Shown: positions 17,023-25,204 of the stretch, piece after piece | Position numbering within the stretch: position 1 is the stretch's first letter | Layout: each line of letters opens with the position of its first letter | Origin: Candidatus Melainabacteria bacterium | Lineage (GTDB): Bacteria > Cyanobacteriota > Vampirovibrionia > 2-02-FULL-35-15 | NCBI GenBank assembly: GCA_016193285.1 | Contig: JACPSL010000038.1 | Span: 1 to 64,000, forward strand | Direction of reading: 5' to 3' | Length of the DNA: 64,000 bases | Translations under genes and position numbers: made by a program | Notes under the pieces: generated by a model | The model's database searches: none | Told to the model about the DNA's origin: nothing | The model's input: the letters and a program-made list of their open reading frames with translations, nothing else

Positions 17023-19485
17023 ATGAATTTTAAAATGATAAACAAAAGAACAATACTTAAACTTACTTTTATAGGACTTATGTGCATTTCTTTATTAACA
17101 GTCATTAGCTTAATTTATGTTCAATTTAGCCAACCAAAACGAAGCGGACAAATTAGATTAGAAGGGCTTATTGACAAAGCAACTGTTTATTTTGATAAAC
17201 ATGGACGTGCTCATGTTTTTGCAAATAACATTCATGACTTAGTATTTTTACAAGGTTACTTAACTGCACAAGACAGATTATTTCAAATGGATATTGCAAG
17301 ACGTGCTGCAAAAGGTGAACTTGCTGAAATCTTAGGTACGAAAGGGCTTGTTAGAGATAAGTTTGCCCATACAATTGGACTCCTTAGAATGGCAAAAAAA
17401 GAATTACAAAACTCAAGCAAAGAAACATTAGACATATTAAATTATTACAGTAAAGGTGTTACTGCATACATTAAAAAACACAAACACAATCTTCCAGTCG
17501 AGTTTAAAGTTTTAAACTACAAACCAAAAGAATGGAAACCAATTGACTCAATAGTTATAGTAAAACAAATTGCAGAAGTTACTGATACAAGCTGGCAGCT
17601 TGATTTAATAAGGCAGGAAATTTATCAAAGGATACCGCTTGAAAAAGCAGAAGAACTTTTTGAACAAGATTTTCCTGCCAATCCTATTATTAACTATGAT
17701 GCAAAAAAATATCTTGTCTTCGATAATTACATTTTGAAAAAACCAAACTTATTACAAAGATGGAGAAACATAAAACAAAAAGTAGCACTAAGAAAAATAC
17801 TTGAAGCCCCATATTTTAAAATTAAAAAAACAATTATAGAAGCTGCAGACTTTTTAAGAAGTGGCTCTGATCGCTGGGAAGGTTTTAATGGAGGCTCTAA
17901 TTGCTGGGTTAGTAGCCAGGCTAAAATCCTTGCAAATGATCCTCACATGGAGTTGGCTAATCCAAGTTTTTGGTATCCAATTCATTTAATAAACAAATCA
18001 AGTAATTTAAATGTTTTAGGGCTTAGCATACCTGGAATTCCAGGAGTATTAATTGGACACAATGAGAAAATTGCATGGGGTGTTACAAGTTTATCAGCTG
18101 ATGTCCAGGATGTGTTTGTTGGAGAATTTAAGAGAGAATTTAAAAATGAAAGGTCTTCTTCATATAAAATTATAAAATCAAAAATAAAAATAAAAAACAA
18201 GAAAGCACCTTACGTTCATAAAACAATAGTTACAGACTGTGGACCTATTTTAGATCGTGATGGAAACAAAGCCTTAGCATTAAAGTGGAACATAACTGAA
18301 ATTACTGATCATGATTCTGTAAGTTCAATATGGAGTCTAGGAAAAGCAAAAAACTGGAATGAATTTAGAACTGCTCTAAAAAAATACAATGGTTCAACTT
18401 TAAGTTTTCATTATGCAGATATTAATGGAAATATTGGTTATCAAGCTGCTGGGTTGATTCCAAACAGAGTTAAAGGAGGAGGGAGCCTGCCAATTTTAGG
18501 TTTTAGTTGTAAAGAACACTCCTTAGGTAATATCCCTTTTGAAGAATTGCCACATGCATATAATCCACAAGTAGGTTACATTGTAAGTGCAAACAATAAA
18601 ATAGTTAGCTCAGATTATATTTATGATCTTGGAAATAATTTCTTATCTCCATTTAGGGCAAGCAGGATTAGCACTCTTCTTTCAAACAATAAAAATCTGA
18701 ACTTAAAAAAGAATTTACAAATCCAGAAAGATCTTTACAGTTGGGTGGCAAATTATTTAACAATAGAAATATTAGAAGCTTATTACAAATCAGAAATGTC
18801 AAACAAAGATCTTTTGCCAGTTGTACAACTTTTAAATAAATGGGATTTTAAGCTTACCAGTGAAAGTCCTGAAGCATTTATTTTTGAAAAAACATATGAA
18901 AATTTGCTAAAAAAGATTTTAATAAATAAGCTTGGAGCAGATCTTGCTAAAGACTATTTAAAAGAATGGAGAGCAGCTAGTCTTTCACTAATTAAAATAT
19001 TAATTAACGAAGATAAATTCTGGCTGCCAAAAGGTGTAAAAAATTATGAATCGCTGCTTTTACTTTCTTTGCAAGATGCAGTGAAAGAAATTAAATTAAT
19101 TACAAAAACAAGTGATCCTACAAAATGGAGGTGGGGGAAATACCATGTCCTAACTATTGAACACCCATTCAGTAAGGCCTTGCCAATATTAAGTCTATTT
19201 ATAAATTCAGGCCCTATGAATGTGGGTGGAGACAGAGACACAGTTAGTGCTTTTGGAACAAATAACAATTTAAAAGTAGTCTGGGGTCCATCTGCAAGAG
19301 TAGTAATTGATTTAAAAGACTTTAATAATGCTCGTGTCCAGATACCACTTGGAACCTCAGCACAATTTGGAAGCCCTTATTACAGAGATCAAACAAAAGG
19401 TTGGATTGAAAATAATGATGAACCATTTGTTTATGATGATGAATTAATTAAGAAATCAGCGAAAGAGATATTAGTTGTGATGTAA
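17023..19485 (+). CDS. Penicillin acylase (amidase) family protein
   Basis: An Ntn-hydrolase precursor of about 820 residues. An N-terminal membrane segment (about 11-31, TFIGLMCISLLTVISLIYV) anchors or exports it. The alpha-chain includes YFDKHGRAHVFANNIHDLVF and QGYLTAQDRLFQMDIARRAAKG, family hallmarks. The autocatalytic cleavage site is GGSNCWV with Ser292 becoming the beta-chain N-terminal nucleophile; ANDPHMELANPSFWYPIHL and the later Asn in NPQVGYIVSANNK fit the beta-chain active site. Substrates of such enzymes in non-antibiotic bacteria include N-acyl-homoserine lactones and other amides; the substrate here is unknown. ATG 17035 is an alternative start. It is divergent from cca. Confidence 0.88.
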   Translation: MNFKMINKRTILKLTFIGLMCISLLTVISLIYVQFSQPKRSGQIRLEGLIDKATVYFDKHGRAHVFANNIHDLVFLQGYLTAQDRLFQMDIARRAAKGELAEILGTKGLVRDKFAHTIGLLRMAKKELQNSSKETLDILNYYSKGVTAYIKKHKHNLPVEFKVLNYKPKEWKPIDSIVIVKQIAEVTDTSWQLDLIRQEIYQRIPLEKAEELFEQDFPANPIINYDAKKYLVFDNYILKKPNLLQRWRNIKQKVALRKILEAPYFKIKKTIIEAADFLRSGSDRWEGFNGGSNCWVSSQAKILANDPHMELANPSFWYPIHLINKSSNLNVLGLSIPGIPGVLIGHNEKIAWGVTSLSADVQDVFVGEFKREFKNERSSSYKIIKSKIKIKNKKAPYVHKTIVTDCGPILDRDGNKALALKWNITEITDHDSVSSIWSLGKAKNWNEFRTALKKYNGSTLSFHYADINGNIGYQAAGLIPNRVKGGGSLPILGFSCKEHSLGNIPFEELPHAYNPQVGYIVSANNKIVSSDYIYDLGNNFLSPFRASRISTLLSNNKNLNLKKNLQIQKDLYSWVANYLTIEILEAYYKSEMSNKDLLPVVQLLNKWDFKLTSESPEAFIFEKTYENLLKKILINKLGADLAKDYLKEWRAASLSLIKILINEDKFWLPKGVKNYESLLLLSLQDAVKEIKLITKTSDPTKWRWGKYHVLTIEHPFSKALPILSLFINSGPMNVGGDRDTVSAFGTNNNLKVVWGPSARVVIDLKDFNNARVQIPLGTSAQFGSPYYRDQTKGWIENNDEPFVYDDELIKKSAKEILVVM

Positions 19486-19671
19486 GGGCAAGTAGTAAAA
19501 ACATTTGAAATACCAGCCAGAGATAGGATTATTTCACTAGATTTGAAATGAAAATAGCCAGGTTACAATTTACTTAAGGGATAACCATAAAAGAATGATT
19601 ATTTCCCTCATCTAATCCATTGATTTTCTCAGTCTTAATAAATGGGAATATAGCTTGTGAGGAGTAGAGCT

Positions 19672-20079
19672 ATGTTCACAGTATCAAAAGATATTAAATT
19701 ATTAACTCTATCCCTTGTATTGCGTACTATGCCAAAGGATCAACAAGCACTTTTAATGTCTCACTTTAATCCAGAGGTGGTTAAAAGACTTGTTCAAATT
19801 GAGAAGGAGACAGGAAGTGATGTCGAAAAGCTGGATTGGACTCCATTTTATCAGTCATGGCCTGAATTACAAAAGATATTAAATGAGTGTAGAGAGGAAA
19901 TCAAGGTTCAAAAATTGTATAAGTTTGCAGATGAACAAAGACCAAAATTAAGGGAATATATTCTAACAAAACTAGGCAAACAAAAAAAAGGACCACCAGT
20001 ATTTTTGTCCAAGGATATAACAAAGTTAGTAGATGAGTTTATTCTTGAACAGAAAGGAAAAATACAAACAGGGATGTAA
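19672..20079 (+). CDS. Hypothetical helical protein upstream of a FliH-like gene, 135 aa
   Basis: ATG 19672 has GAGGAG (19659-19664) at seven bases, which favours it over GTG 19657. The product is all-helical by appearance; the N-terminal LTLSLVLRTMPKDQQALLMS, then HFNPEVVKRLVQIE, is faintly like the N-terminal helices of FliG, in which Leu-rich helices and a PE-V-RL turn recur. That similarity is weak and should not be taken as identification. The stop codon TAA overlaps the next ATG (TAATG), so the two genes are translationally coupled and their products probably act together. Confidence 0.6.
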   Translation: MFTVSKDIKLLTLSLVLRTMPKDQQALLMSHFNPEVVKRLVQIEKETGSDVEKLDWTPFYQSWPELQKILNECREEIKVQKLYKFADEQRPKLREYILTKLGKQKKGPPVFLSKDITKLVDEFILEQKGKIQTGM

Positions 20080-21275
20080 TGCTAATTAAAAGAAAAAAAC
20101 TTACAGTGATAAGAAGTGCGACTAGTGCAAGCCCACAAATAGTACGAGAATCTTCAAGAGCTGCACAGCTTGAACTGCATAATGCAAAACAAGAAGCAAA
20201 AGCAATTAAACTAGAAGCACAAAATGTTTTAGTTGAAGCCCAGAAGAAACTTAAAGAAGCTGAAGACAAAGCAAGTGAAATCACCAGCAGTACAAACCAA
20301 GAAGCTGAAAGAATCAAAAAAGAAGTTTATGAAGAGACATTAAAAAAAGCTAATGATGAAGCACGTATTTTAAAAGATCAAGCAAAAGCATTACTTAGCG
20401 AGCTTTTTGAAGTAAAACGTTTAACACTAATTCAGGCCCATAAAGAAATTATAAATGTTGCATTAGATCTTGCAGAGAAAATTATTAGATATCAAGCTTC
20501 TACTGATAGTAATCTTTTAAAAACACAAGTTATAGAAGCAATTAAAAAAGCAACACAAGAAGCTGATCGCATAAAAATTTATGTAAATCCAAATGATGTA
20601 AAACAATTGTCAGAAAGCATTCCTGATATTGAAAAACTGTTTCCTTCAGGGATAGAAATTGTACCGCTAATTAATGACTCTGTAGATCCTGGAAGTTGTA
20701 TTGTTGAAACAAAATCCGGGCAGCTAGATTCTACTTTTACTACCCAGCTTAAAGTTTTAAAGGGTTTAATAGAGCACATGGAAGTAAAAGAGGATCAAAT
20801 TGAAGCAACAACTTTAGCTGGTGAAAAAAGTGAAAAAAAGGTTGAAGAAGAAATACAAAAAGAAGCAAGTACTTTAAGTACTGAAGAAGAAACTCTAAAG
20901 CAAGAACTTTTAGGAGAAGAACCATTAATTTATGTAGAAAATGGGGAGGCAGAAAGTTTTCCATTTGCATCTAAAGAAAAAATTGAACCAGCACAGGTAG
21001 TAGAAACAAAAGTTGAAGAAGATGTAACCCCAAAAAGAAAAAAATTAGCAGTAGGTGATTTTTTAGAGAGAACAAAAGAAGAATCAGAAGAATTAGATGA
21101 AGAGCTAGAAGATTTTGAAATTGAGTATGAAGACGAAGATAAAGAAGAAGAAGAAAATAAAGAAACTAAGAGCATTTTAAAACCCAAGAAAACACAAATT
21201 TCAGATATTGCTTCAGAGATAGAAAAAAACCCTGAATGGAAAGATTTAGTTATTGGTGAAAACGAAGAAGAATAA
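20079..21275 (+). CDS. FliH/SctL-like stator protein with long acidic tail
   Basis: A 398-residue protein. Residues about 20-120 form an Ala/Glu/Lys/Gln-rich helix resembling the FliH, SctL and ATPase b/E-subunit stalks. Residues about 120-230 match the FliH/SctL C-terminal domain: VALDLAEKIIRYQ, IKIYVNPNDVKQL, then INDSVDPGSCIVETKSGQLD and TQLKVLKGLI. FliH binds and restrains the FliI-type export ATPase. Beyond residue 230 is an unusual 165-residue Glu/Asp-rich tail with little hydrophobic content, ending NPEWKDLVIGENEEE, that ordinary FliH proteins lack. Only the coupled upstream gene accompanies it; no FliI, FlhA or flagellar rod genes are seen. A non-flagellar secretion or motility role is possible. 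Confidence 0.7.
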   Translation: MLIKRKKLTVIRSATSASPQIVRESSRAAQLELHNAKQEAKAIKLEAQNVLVEAQKKLKEAEDKASEITSSTNQEAERIKKEVYEETLKKANDEARILKDQAKALLSELFEVKRLTLIQAHKEIINVALDLAEKIIRYQASTDSNLLKTQVIEAIKKATQEADRIKIYVNPNDVKQLSESIPDIEKLFPSGIEIVPLINDSVDPGSCIVETKSGQLDSTFTTQLKVLKGLIEHMEVKEDQIEATTLAGEKSEKKVEEEIQKEASTLSTEEETLKQELLGEEPLIYVENGEAESFPFASKEKIEPAQVVETKVEEDVTPKRKKLAVGDFLERTKEESEELDEELEDFEIEYEDEDKEEEENKETKSILKPKKTQISDIASEIEKNPEWKDLVIGENEEE

Positions 21276-21315
21276 AGTAACTCTTAAGAAATGGATAAAA
21301 AAAGTCTAGGGTTAA

Positions 21316-21347
21316 CTATGTGATAATTGCCATAAATTATCACATAG
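21316..21347. other. Perfect 13-bp hairpin between genes
   Basis: Arms CTATGTGATAATT and AATTATCACATAG are fully complementary around the loop GCCATA. There is no T-run after it, so it is not a standard terminator. It may be an mRNA-stabilising hairpin or an operator for the gene at 21397. It contains TGTGA and TCACA, but they are 16 bases apart, too far for a CRP-type half-site pair. Confidence 0.55.
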
Positions 21348-21396
21348 GAATTTTGTATAAGTAATTTATAAGACTGTACTTAAGGAGATTTGAAGT

Positions 21397-21936
21397 ATGA
21401 AAAAATTTTATTCACTACTAATGTTTTTACTTTTAGTAATTTTACCTGTACCAATAGCCTATGCTGGGGAAGATGATAGGCCATTTACAGATGAAAATGG
21501 TGATATTTCAGATATGGAGGCCATAGAAAGTACAAGTGATATTGAAGACTTTGAAGAAGAAGATGAAGATCTTGCTGGGGAAATTCTTACAGGATTAGAT
21601 GAAATAGATTTAATCTTAGAAGAAGAAACTTCTAAAATTGCTCGTAGTTTAACTAAAAAAATAGAAAAGGCCATTGATCTTATAAATAATGCTGAAGGAA
21701 GTGATGACTTAGATCAATGTGAAAGCAATTTTGATTCTGCTTTAGATTTAATATATAAAGCAGTTGATCAGCTTGAAAAAAGAACATGTACTAAACCTAA
21801 ACCAAGCAAACGTTGTATTTCTCAAGATACAAGCGATGAAATCCTTCCTTTGTTAGAAGATGTCCAATCTCTTCTTGAAGATGTTGTATCAATTGATGAT
21901 GATGAAGATGGAGTTATGGATGTTTGTTCGTTTTAA
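21397..21936 (+). CDS. Small acidic exported protein, 179 aa
   Basis: AAGGAG (21382-21387) precedes ATG 21397 by nine bases. The signal peptide is MKKFYSLLMFLLLVILPVPI followed by AYA, with cleavage after residue 23. The mature protein is very acidic (EDFEEEDEDLAGE, IDDDEDGVMD) and helical, with cysteines in DQCESN, RTCTKPK, KRCISQD and near the C-terminus, possibly two disulfides. The ending SIDDDEDGVMDVCSF resembles calcium-binding DxDxDG loops (thrombospondin type-3/EF-hand-like). Function is unknown; a calcium-dependent surface role is inference. It is convergent with purL, one base apart. Confidence 0.7.
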   Translation: MKKFYSLLMFLLLVILPVPIAYAGEDDRPFTDENGDISDMEAIESTSDIEDFEEEDEDLAGEILTGLDEIDLILEEETSKIARSLTKKIEKAIDLINNAEGSDDLDQCESNFDSALDLIYKAVDQLEKRTCTKPKPSKRCISQDTSDEILPLLEDVQSLLEDVVSIDDDEDGVMDVCSF

Positions 21937-21937
21937 C

Positions 21938-24202
21938 TTAAGATAAGTGATTCTCTAAAGCATTTTCCCAGATATTTTTTAGCTCTCTTATGTTTGTTGT
22001 AATATTTAAATCATCTATGGTTATGCTTCCATCTGTAACTTTACCAATTAACTCATAAGGACAATTTGCTTCTCTTAGATATTTCTCTACGTACTGTAAA
22101 TTATTTTTATTTGTGCTAATTACAATACGACTTTGAGTTTCGCCAAATAACAATGCATCTAAACAAAGAGCTGACAGCTGACAGCTGATAGCTGATAGCT
22201 TAAAACCAACTTCATTTTGAAATCCACACTCACAAAGCGTTATAAGTAGCCCTCCAACTGAACAATCATGTGCAGATTTAATTAGTTTTCTTTTTATAAG
22301 TTCTCTTACAGAAGCTTGAACTATTTTTTCTAAATCAAAACTTAGCTCTGGTACCTTACCTTTAACTTCATTGGTTTGTAAGTATAAATATTCAGATGCA
22401 CCAATTTCGTTTTTTTGTTTACCTAAAAGTAAAATTAAATCTTCTGGTGCTTTAAAAGAATGATCTATTACTAAATTAACATCATCAATGTAGCCAATCA
22501 TGCCAATTACAGGAGTAGGCCAAATATCTATTCCACTTGCTTCATTATAAAGACTAACGTTACCTCCAGTAACAGGAGTATCTAGAAAAGCACATGCTTC
22601 TTTAATTCCTTTTGTAGATTCAACAAGCTGCCAGTAGATCTCAGGCTTTTCAGGATTTCCAAAATTTAAATTATTTGTAATTGCAATTGGTAATGCTCCT
22701 GTACAAGAAACATTTCTTGCAGCTTCAGCTACTGCAATTTTTGATCCAAGATATGGATCAAGATAGACATACATTGAGTTACCATCAAGAGAAACAGCAA
22801 GCCCAGGTCTATGGTCTATGGTCTGTAGTCTATGGTCCACAGTCTGTAGTCTTATTATTCCAGCACTTCCACCAGGCTTAATAATTGTATTTGTTTGTAC
22901 CTGGTGATCGTATTTTGAGTAAATCCATTTTTTAGAACAAATATTTGGTGAAGCTAAAAGTTTTTTTAAGACTGGTAAAACTTCTTCTTTTTTTAAATCA
23001 GGAATTAAGTCTTGATTAAATAATTTGTTTTTCTTAAAATACTCAGGTTCTTGTGCTTCTCTTTTATAAACAGGTGTAGTAGCAACTAAAACTTTTGCGT
23101 CAATGTCAACTATAATTTTATTTTTATGTTTAACAATTACTTTGCCATGATTTTTAATTTCACCAATTTGTACTGAATCTAGCCCCCATTTTTTAAATAT
23201 TTCTAAAATTTGTTTTTCAACCCCTTTTTTAACTACAAAAAGCATTCTTTCCTGGGATTCTGAAAGCATGTATTCAACTGGAGTTAAAGTATCAGTGCGG
23301 GTTGGGATTTTATCTAAATCAATCTCAATACCAACATTGCCTTTTGCTGACATTTCTGAAATAGAACATGTTAAACCTGCAGCACCCATGTCTTGTGCAG
23401 CTATTATGTAGCCTGTTTTAAAAGCTTCTAAGCATGCTTCAATTAAAACTTTTTCAGTAAAAGGATCACCTACCTGAACAGCAGGCCTGTCTTCATGACT
23501 TTTATTAGTTAAACCAGAGCTTGCAAAACTAGCACCACCTAGTCCGTCACGGCCTGTTTTTGAGCCTACATAAAATACTGGATTTCCAATTCCAGAAGCA
23601 CTTGATTTAACAATTTCTTTTGTCTCAATTAAACCAATAGCCATAGCATTTACAAGAGGGTTTTCATTATAAGTTGGATAAAAATATGCTTCTCCTCCAA
23701 TATTTGGAATGCCAGTACAATTTCCATAGTGAGAAATTCCATTTACTGTACCACTGAATAAAAATCTTGATCTTAGCTTTTCTAAATCTCCAAAACGTAA
23801 ACTATCTAAAATAGCAATTGGTCTAGCTCCCATGGTAAATATATCGCGTAAAATTCCACCAACTCCAGTAGCAGCTCCCTGAAAAGGTTCTACAGCAGTT
23901 GGCCTGTTATGAGATTCAATTTTAAATGCAATTTTAATTTCATCACCAAGATCTATAACACCTGCATTTTCTCCTGGTCCAACAATTACATATTTATTTT
24001 TTGTAGGGAATTCTTTTAGTAATATTTTTGAATTTTTATAACAACAATGTTCAGACCACATTACAGAAAACATATGTAGTTCTACTTCATTTGGTTCTCT
24101 CCCAATAAGTCTAACTATCTCTAAGTATTCATCTGTAGTAAGTTTAAGCTTAGCTAGTAATTCCTTATTTATGTTTAACTCTTCTTTAGTTATGATAGTC
24201 AC
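21938..24202 (-). CDS. purL: Phosphoribosylformylglycinamidine synthase subunit PurL
   Basis: ATP-dependent conversion of FGAR to FGAM in purine synthesis, with ammonia from a PurQ glutaminase not seen in this window. The 754-residue small-type PurL has the N-terminal MWSEHCCYKNSK motif, the ATP-binding VGPGENAGVIDLGD and SHNRPTAVEPFQGAATGVGG segments, and the C-terminal AIRS-like half (SVGGLL, LLFGETQSRIVIS). The start is GTG, directly after the TAA of the upstream SirB1-type gene, so the two are one operon. Two loops are expanded by heptanucleotide repeats: LQTVDHRLQTIDHRP at about 451-465 and KLSAISCQLSALCLD at about 667-681. Flanking core motifs are intact. Confidence 0.94.
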   Translation of the reverse strand: MTIITKEELNINKELLAKLKLTTDEYLEIVRLIGREPNEVELHMFSVMWSEHCCYKNSKILLKEFPTKNKYVIVGPGENAGVIDLGDEIKIAFKIESHNRPTAVEPFQGAATGVGGILRDIFTMGARPIAILDSLRFGDLEKLRSRFLFSGTVNGISHYGNCTGIPNIGGEAYFYPTYNENPLVNAMAIGLIETKEIVKSSASGIGNPVFYVGSKTGRDGLGGASFASSGLTNKSHEDRPAVQVGDPFTEKVLIEACLEAFKTGYIIAAQDMGAAGLTCSISEMSAKGNVGIEIDLDKIPTRTDTLTPVEYMLSESQERMLFVVKKGVEKQILEIFKKWGLDSVQIGEIKNHGKVIVKHKNKIIVDIDAKVLVATTPVYKREAQEPEYFKKNKLFNQDLIPDLKKEEVLPVLKKLLASPNICSKKWIYSKYDHQVQTNTIIKPGGSAGIIRLQTVDHRLQTIDHRPGLAVSLDGNSMYVYLDPYLGSKIAVAEAARNVSCTGALPIAITNNLNFGNPEKPEIYWQLVESTKGIKEACAFLDTPVTGGNVSLYNEASGIDIWPTPVIGMIGYIDDVNLVIDHSFKAPEDLILLLGKQKNEIGASEYLYLQTNEVKGKVPELSFDLEKIVQASVRELIKRKLIKSAHDCSVGGLLITLCECGFQNEVGFKLSAISCQLSALCLDALLFGETQSRIVISTNKNNLQYVEKYLREANCPYELIGKVTDGSITIDDLNITTNIRELKNIWENALENHLS
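22169..22200. repeat. Heptanucleotide repeat (AGCTGAY)4.6 inside purL
   Basis: Units AGCTGAC, AGCTGAC, AGCTGAT, AGCTGAT, AGCT in tandem. Read on the minus strand they encode LSAISCQLSAL in the C-terminal half of PurL just before LCLDALLFGETQSR. The reading frame is kept. Confidence 0.85.
22807..22855. repeat. Heptanucleotide repeat (GTCTRTR)n inside purL
   Basis: Seven 7-nt units: GTCTATG, GTCTATG, GTCTGTA, GTCTATG, GTCCACA, GTCTGTA, GTCTTAT. On the minus strand they encode LQTVDHRLQTIDHRP, a visible 7-residue protein repeat. The same GTCTATR unit forms the array at 50163-50197 upstream of pstC. Confidence 0.85.
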
Positions 24203-25051
24203 TTACGTTTTTAAAATCCTCATATATTCTTCTAAATATTCTTTTAATTCAAATTGTTCTTCATTGTGATAGATGTTTATTAAGTTATGCATTGTTCTAA
24301 TTAAAATTTGCTTGTTAGCTGGACTTGCTAGATATTCTTCTTGCCATGTTAGTTTTAAACTTTTTATTCTTTCCTGGCACACAGATCTTGTAATAATTTC
24401 TCCTTGATTAAATGGATCAATATAAATTGGTTCTGTTTTATCTACATACTGAACAAGAAAATGAGCAGGCATATTAACTCCACTAAACGGCAGGTTTAAA
24501 TCTTCTGCAATGATTAAATAAATTATAGATAGTAAAATCGGATTGCCTGATTTATTGTCTATTATTTTATGAATATAACTATTTTGAGGATCGTAATAAT
24601 TTCCCTTATTTCCTTTGAATCCTAGTTCCATAAATAAAAAGTGGTTAATCTCATTGATTATTGAGGTTGGATCATTTTTTAACTTAACTTCTTTAAGATT
24701 TTTACTTATATCACTGGACCAGTCATTTAAGAGCTGGAAGTAATAATCTTTATCTAGCAATGGATTTTCAAACATTGCAAGTAGAAAAATACCTTCCTTC
24801 AGATTATTTGAGTGGTTTTTGCTCCAGTTACTAAAATCTTTTTTTAAATGTTCTTTTTTAATTTTTGAGACTAATTTTAAAAATCCATTTTTTAATTCAG
24901 CGTCATCCAATGGAATTACACTATCAATTTCTCTTAAAAGTTTTATATCAAAAGTTTTTAATTGTTCTTCTAATAGCTTAAATGTGCCATCGTCAGAAGA
25001 CTTTAATAAACTTGTAATTGCCTTAATTTCTGAAGGAGGCAAGATAGACAT
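24203..25051 (-). CDS. SirB1-like transglutaminase-core/TPR protein
   Basis: A 282-residue cytosolic protein of the SirB1 (transglut_core2) family. The core motif is visible at about 132-205: ELGFKGNKGNYYDPQNSYIH, DNKSGNPILLSIIYLIIAED and GVNMPAHFLVQY, with the usual Gly-Asn...Tyr-Asp-Pro, Asn-Ser-Tyr, Pro-Ile-x-Leu-Ser and His-Phe-Leu positions. The catalytic Cys of true transglutaminases is absent, as in the family. The C-terminal part looks like a TPR-type helical pair (NKQILIRTMHNLINIYHNEE). Function is unsettled in bacteria. It leads an operon with purL. A TATAAT box six bases before ATG indicates a leaderless transcript. Confidence 0.83.
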   Translation of the reverse strand: MSILPPSEIKAITSLLKSSDDGTFKLLEEQLKTFDIKLLREIDSVIPLDDAELKNGFLKLVSKIKKEHLKKDFSNWSKNHSNNLKEGIFLLAMFENPLLDKDYYFQLLNDWSSDISKNLKEVKLKNDPTSIINEINHFLFMELGFKGNKGNYYDPQNSYIHKIIDNKSGNPILLSIIYLIIAEDLNLPFSGVNMPAHFLVQYVDKTEPIYIDPFNQGEIITRSVCQERIKSLKLTWQEEYLASPANKQILIRTMHNLINIYHNEEQFELKEYLEEYMRILKT

Positions 25052-25057
25052 ATAAAG

Positions 25058-25063
25058 ATTATA
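25058..25063 (-). promoter_or_regulatory. -10 box TATAAT, leaderless start of the SirB1-purL operon
   Basis: ATTATA on the + strand is TATAAT on the minus strand, ending six bases before the A of ATG 25051. With the standard distance, transcription would begin on that A. Confidence 0.6.
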
Positions 25064-25072
25064 GACGTTTTT

Positions 25073-25204
25073 TTAATTCTTGTTGCTTGGCTCTTCATTT
25101 GATGGTTGTTGCTCTGGAGTAGACTTTTCTGTGCAAAACGGGCAACAACCGGTTAAAGCAATAACCAGTTGGATAACAAACAAGCAAAGTAAAAACTTTT
25201 TCAT
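25073..25204 (-). CDS. Small lipoprotein, 43 aa
   Basis: ATG 25204 overlaps the stop of the upstream lipoprotein gene (ATGA), giving translational coupling. The product has Lys-Lys, a hydrophobic core (FLLCLFVIQLVIALTG) and the lipobox LTGC with Cys20 as the lipid-modified residue. The mature peptide is only 24 residues (CCPFCTEKSTPEQQPSNEEP then SNKN), with CCPFC possibly binding a metal or forming a disulfide. Short length makes it easy to miss. The signal and coupling support it as a real gene. Confidence 0.7.
   Translation of the reverse strand: MKKFLLCLFVIQLVIALTGCCPFCTEKSTPEQQPSNEEPSNKN

Noticed and set aside
21320-21343. CRP-type site TGTGA...TCACA
   Set aside because: The half-sites are 16 nt apart rather than 6; the sequence is better described as a hairpin.
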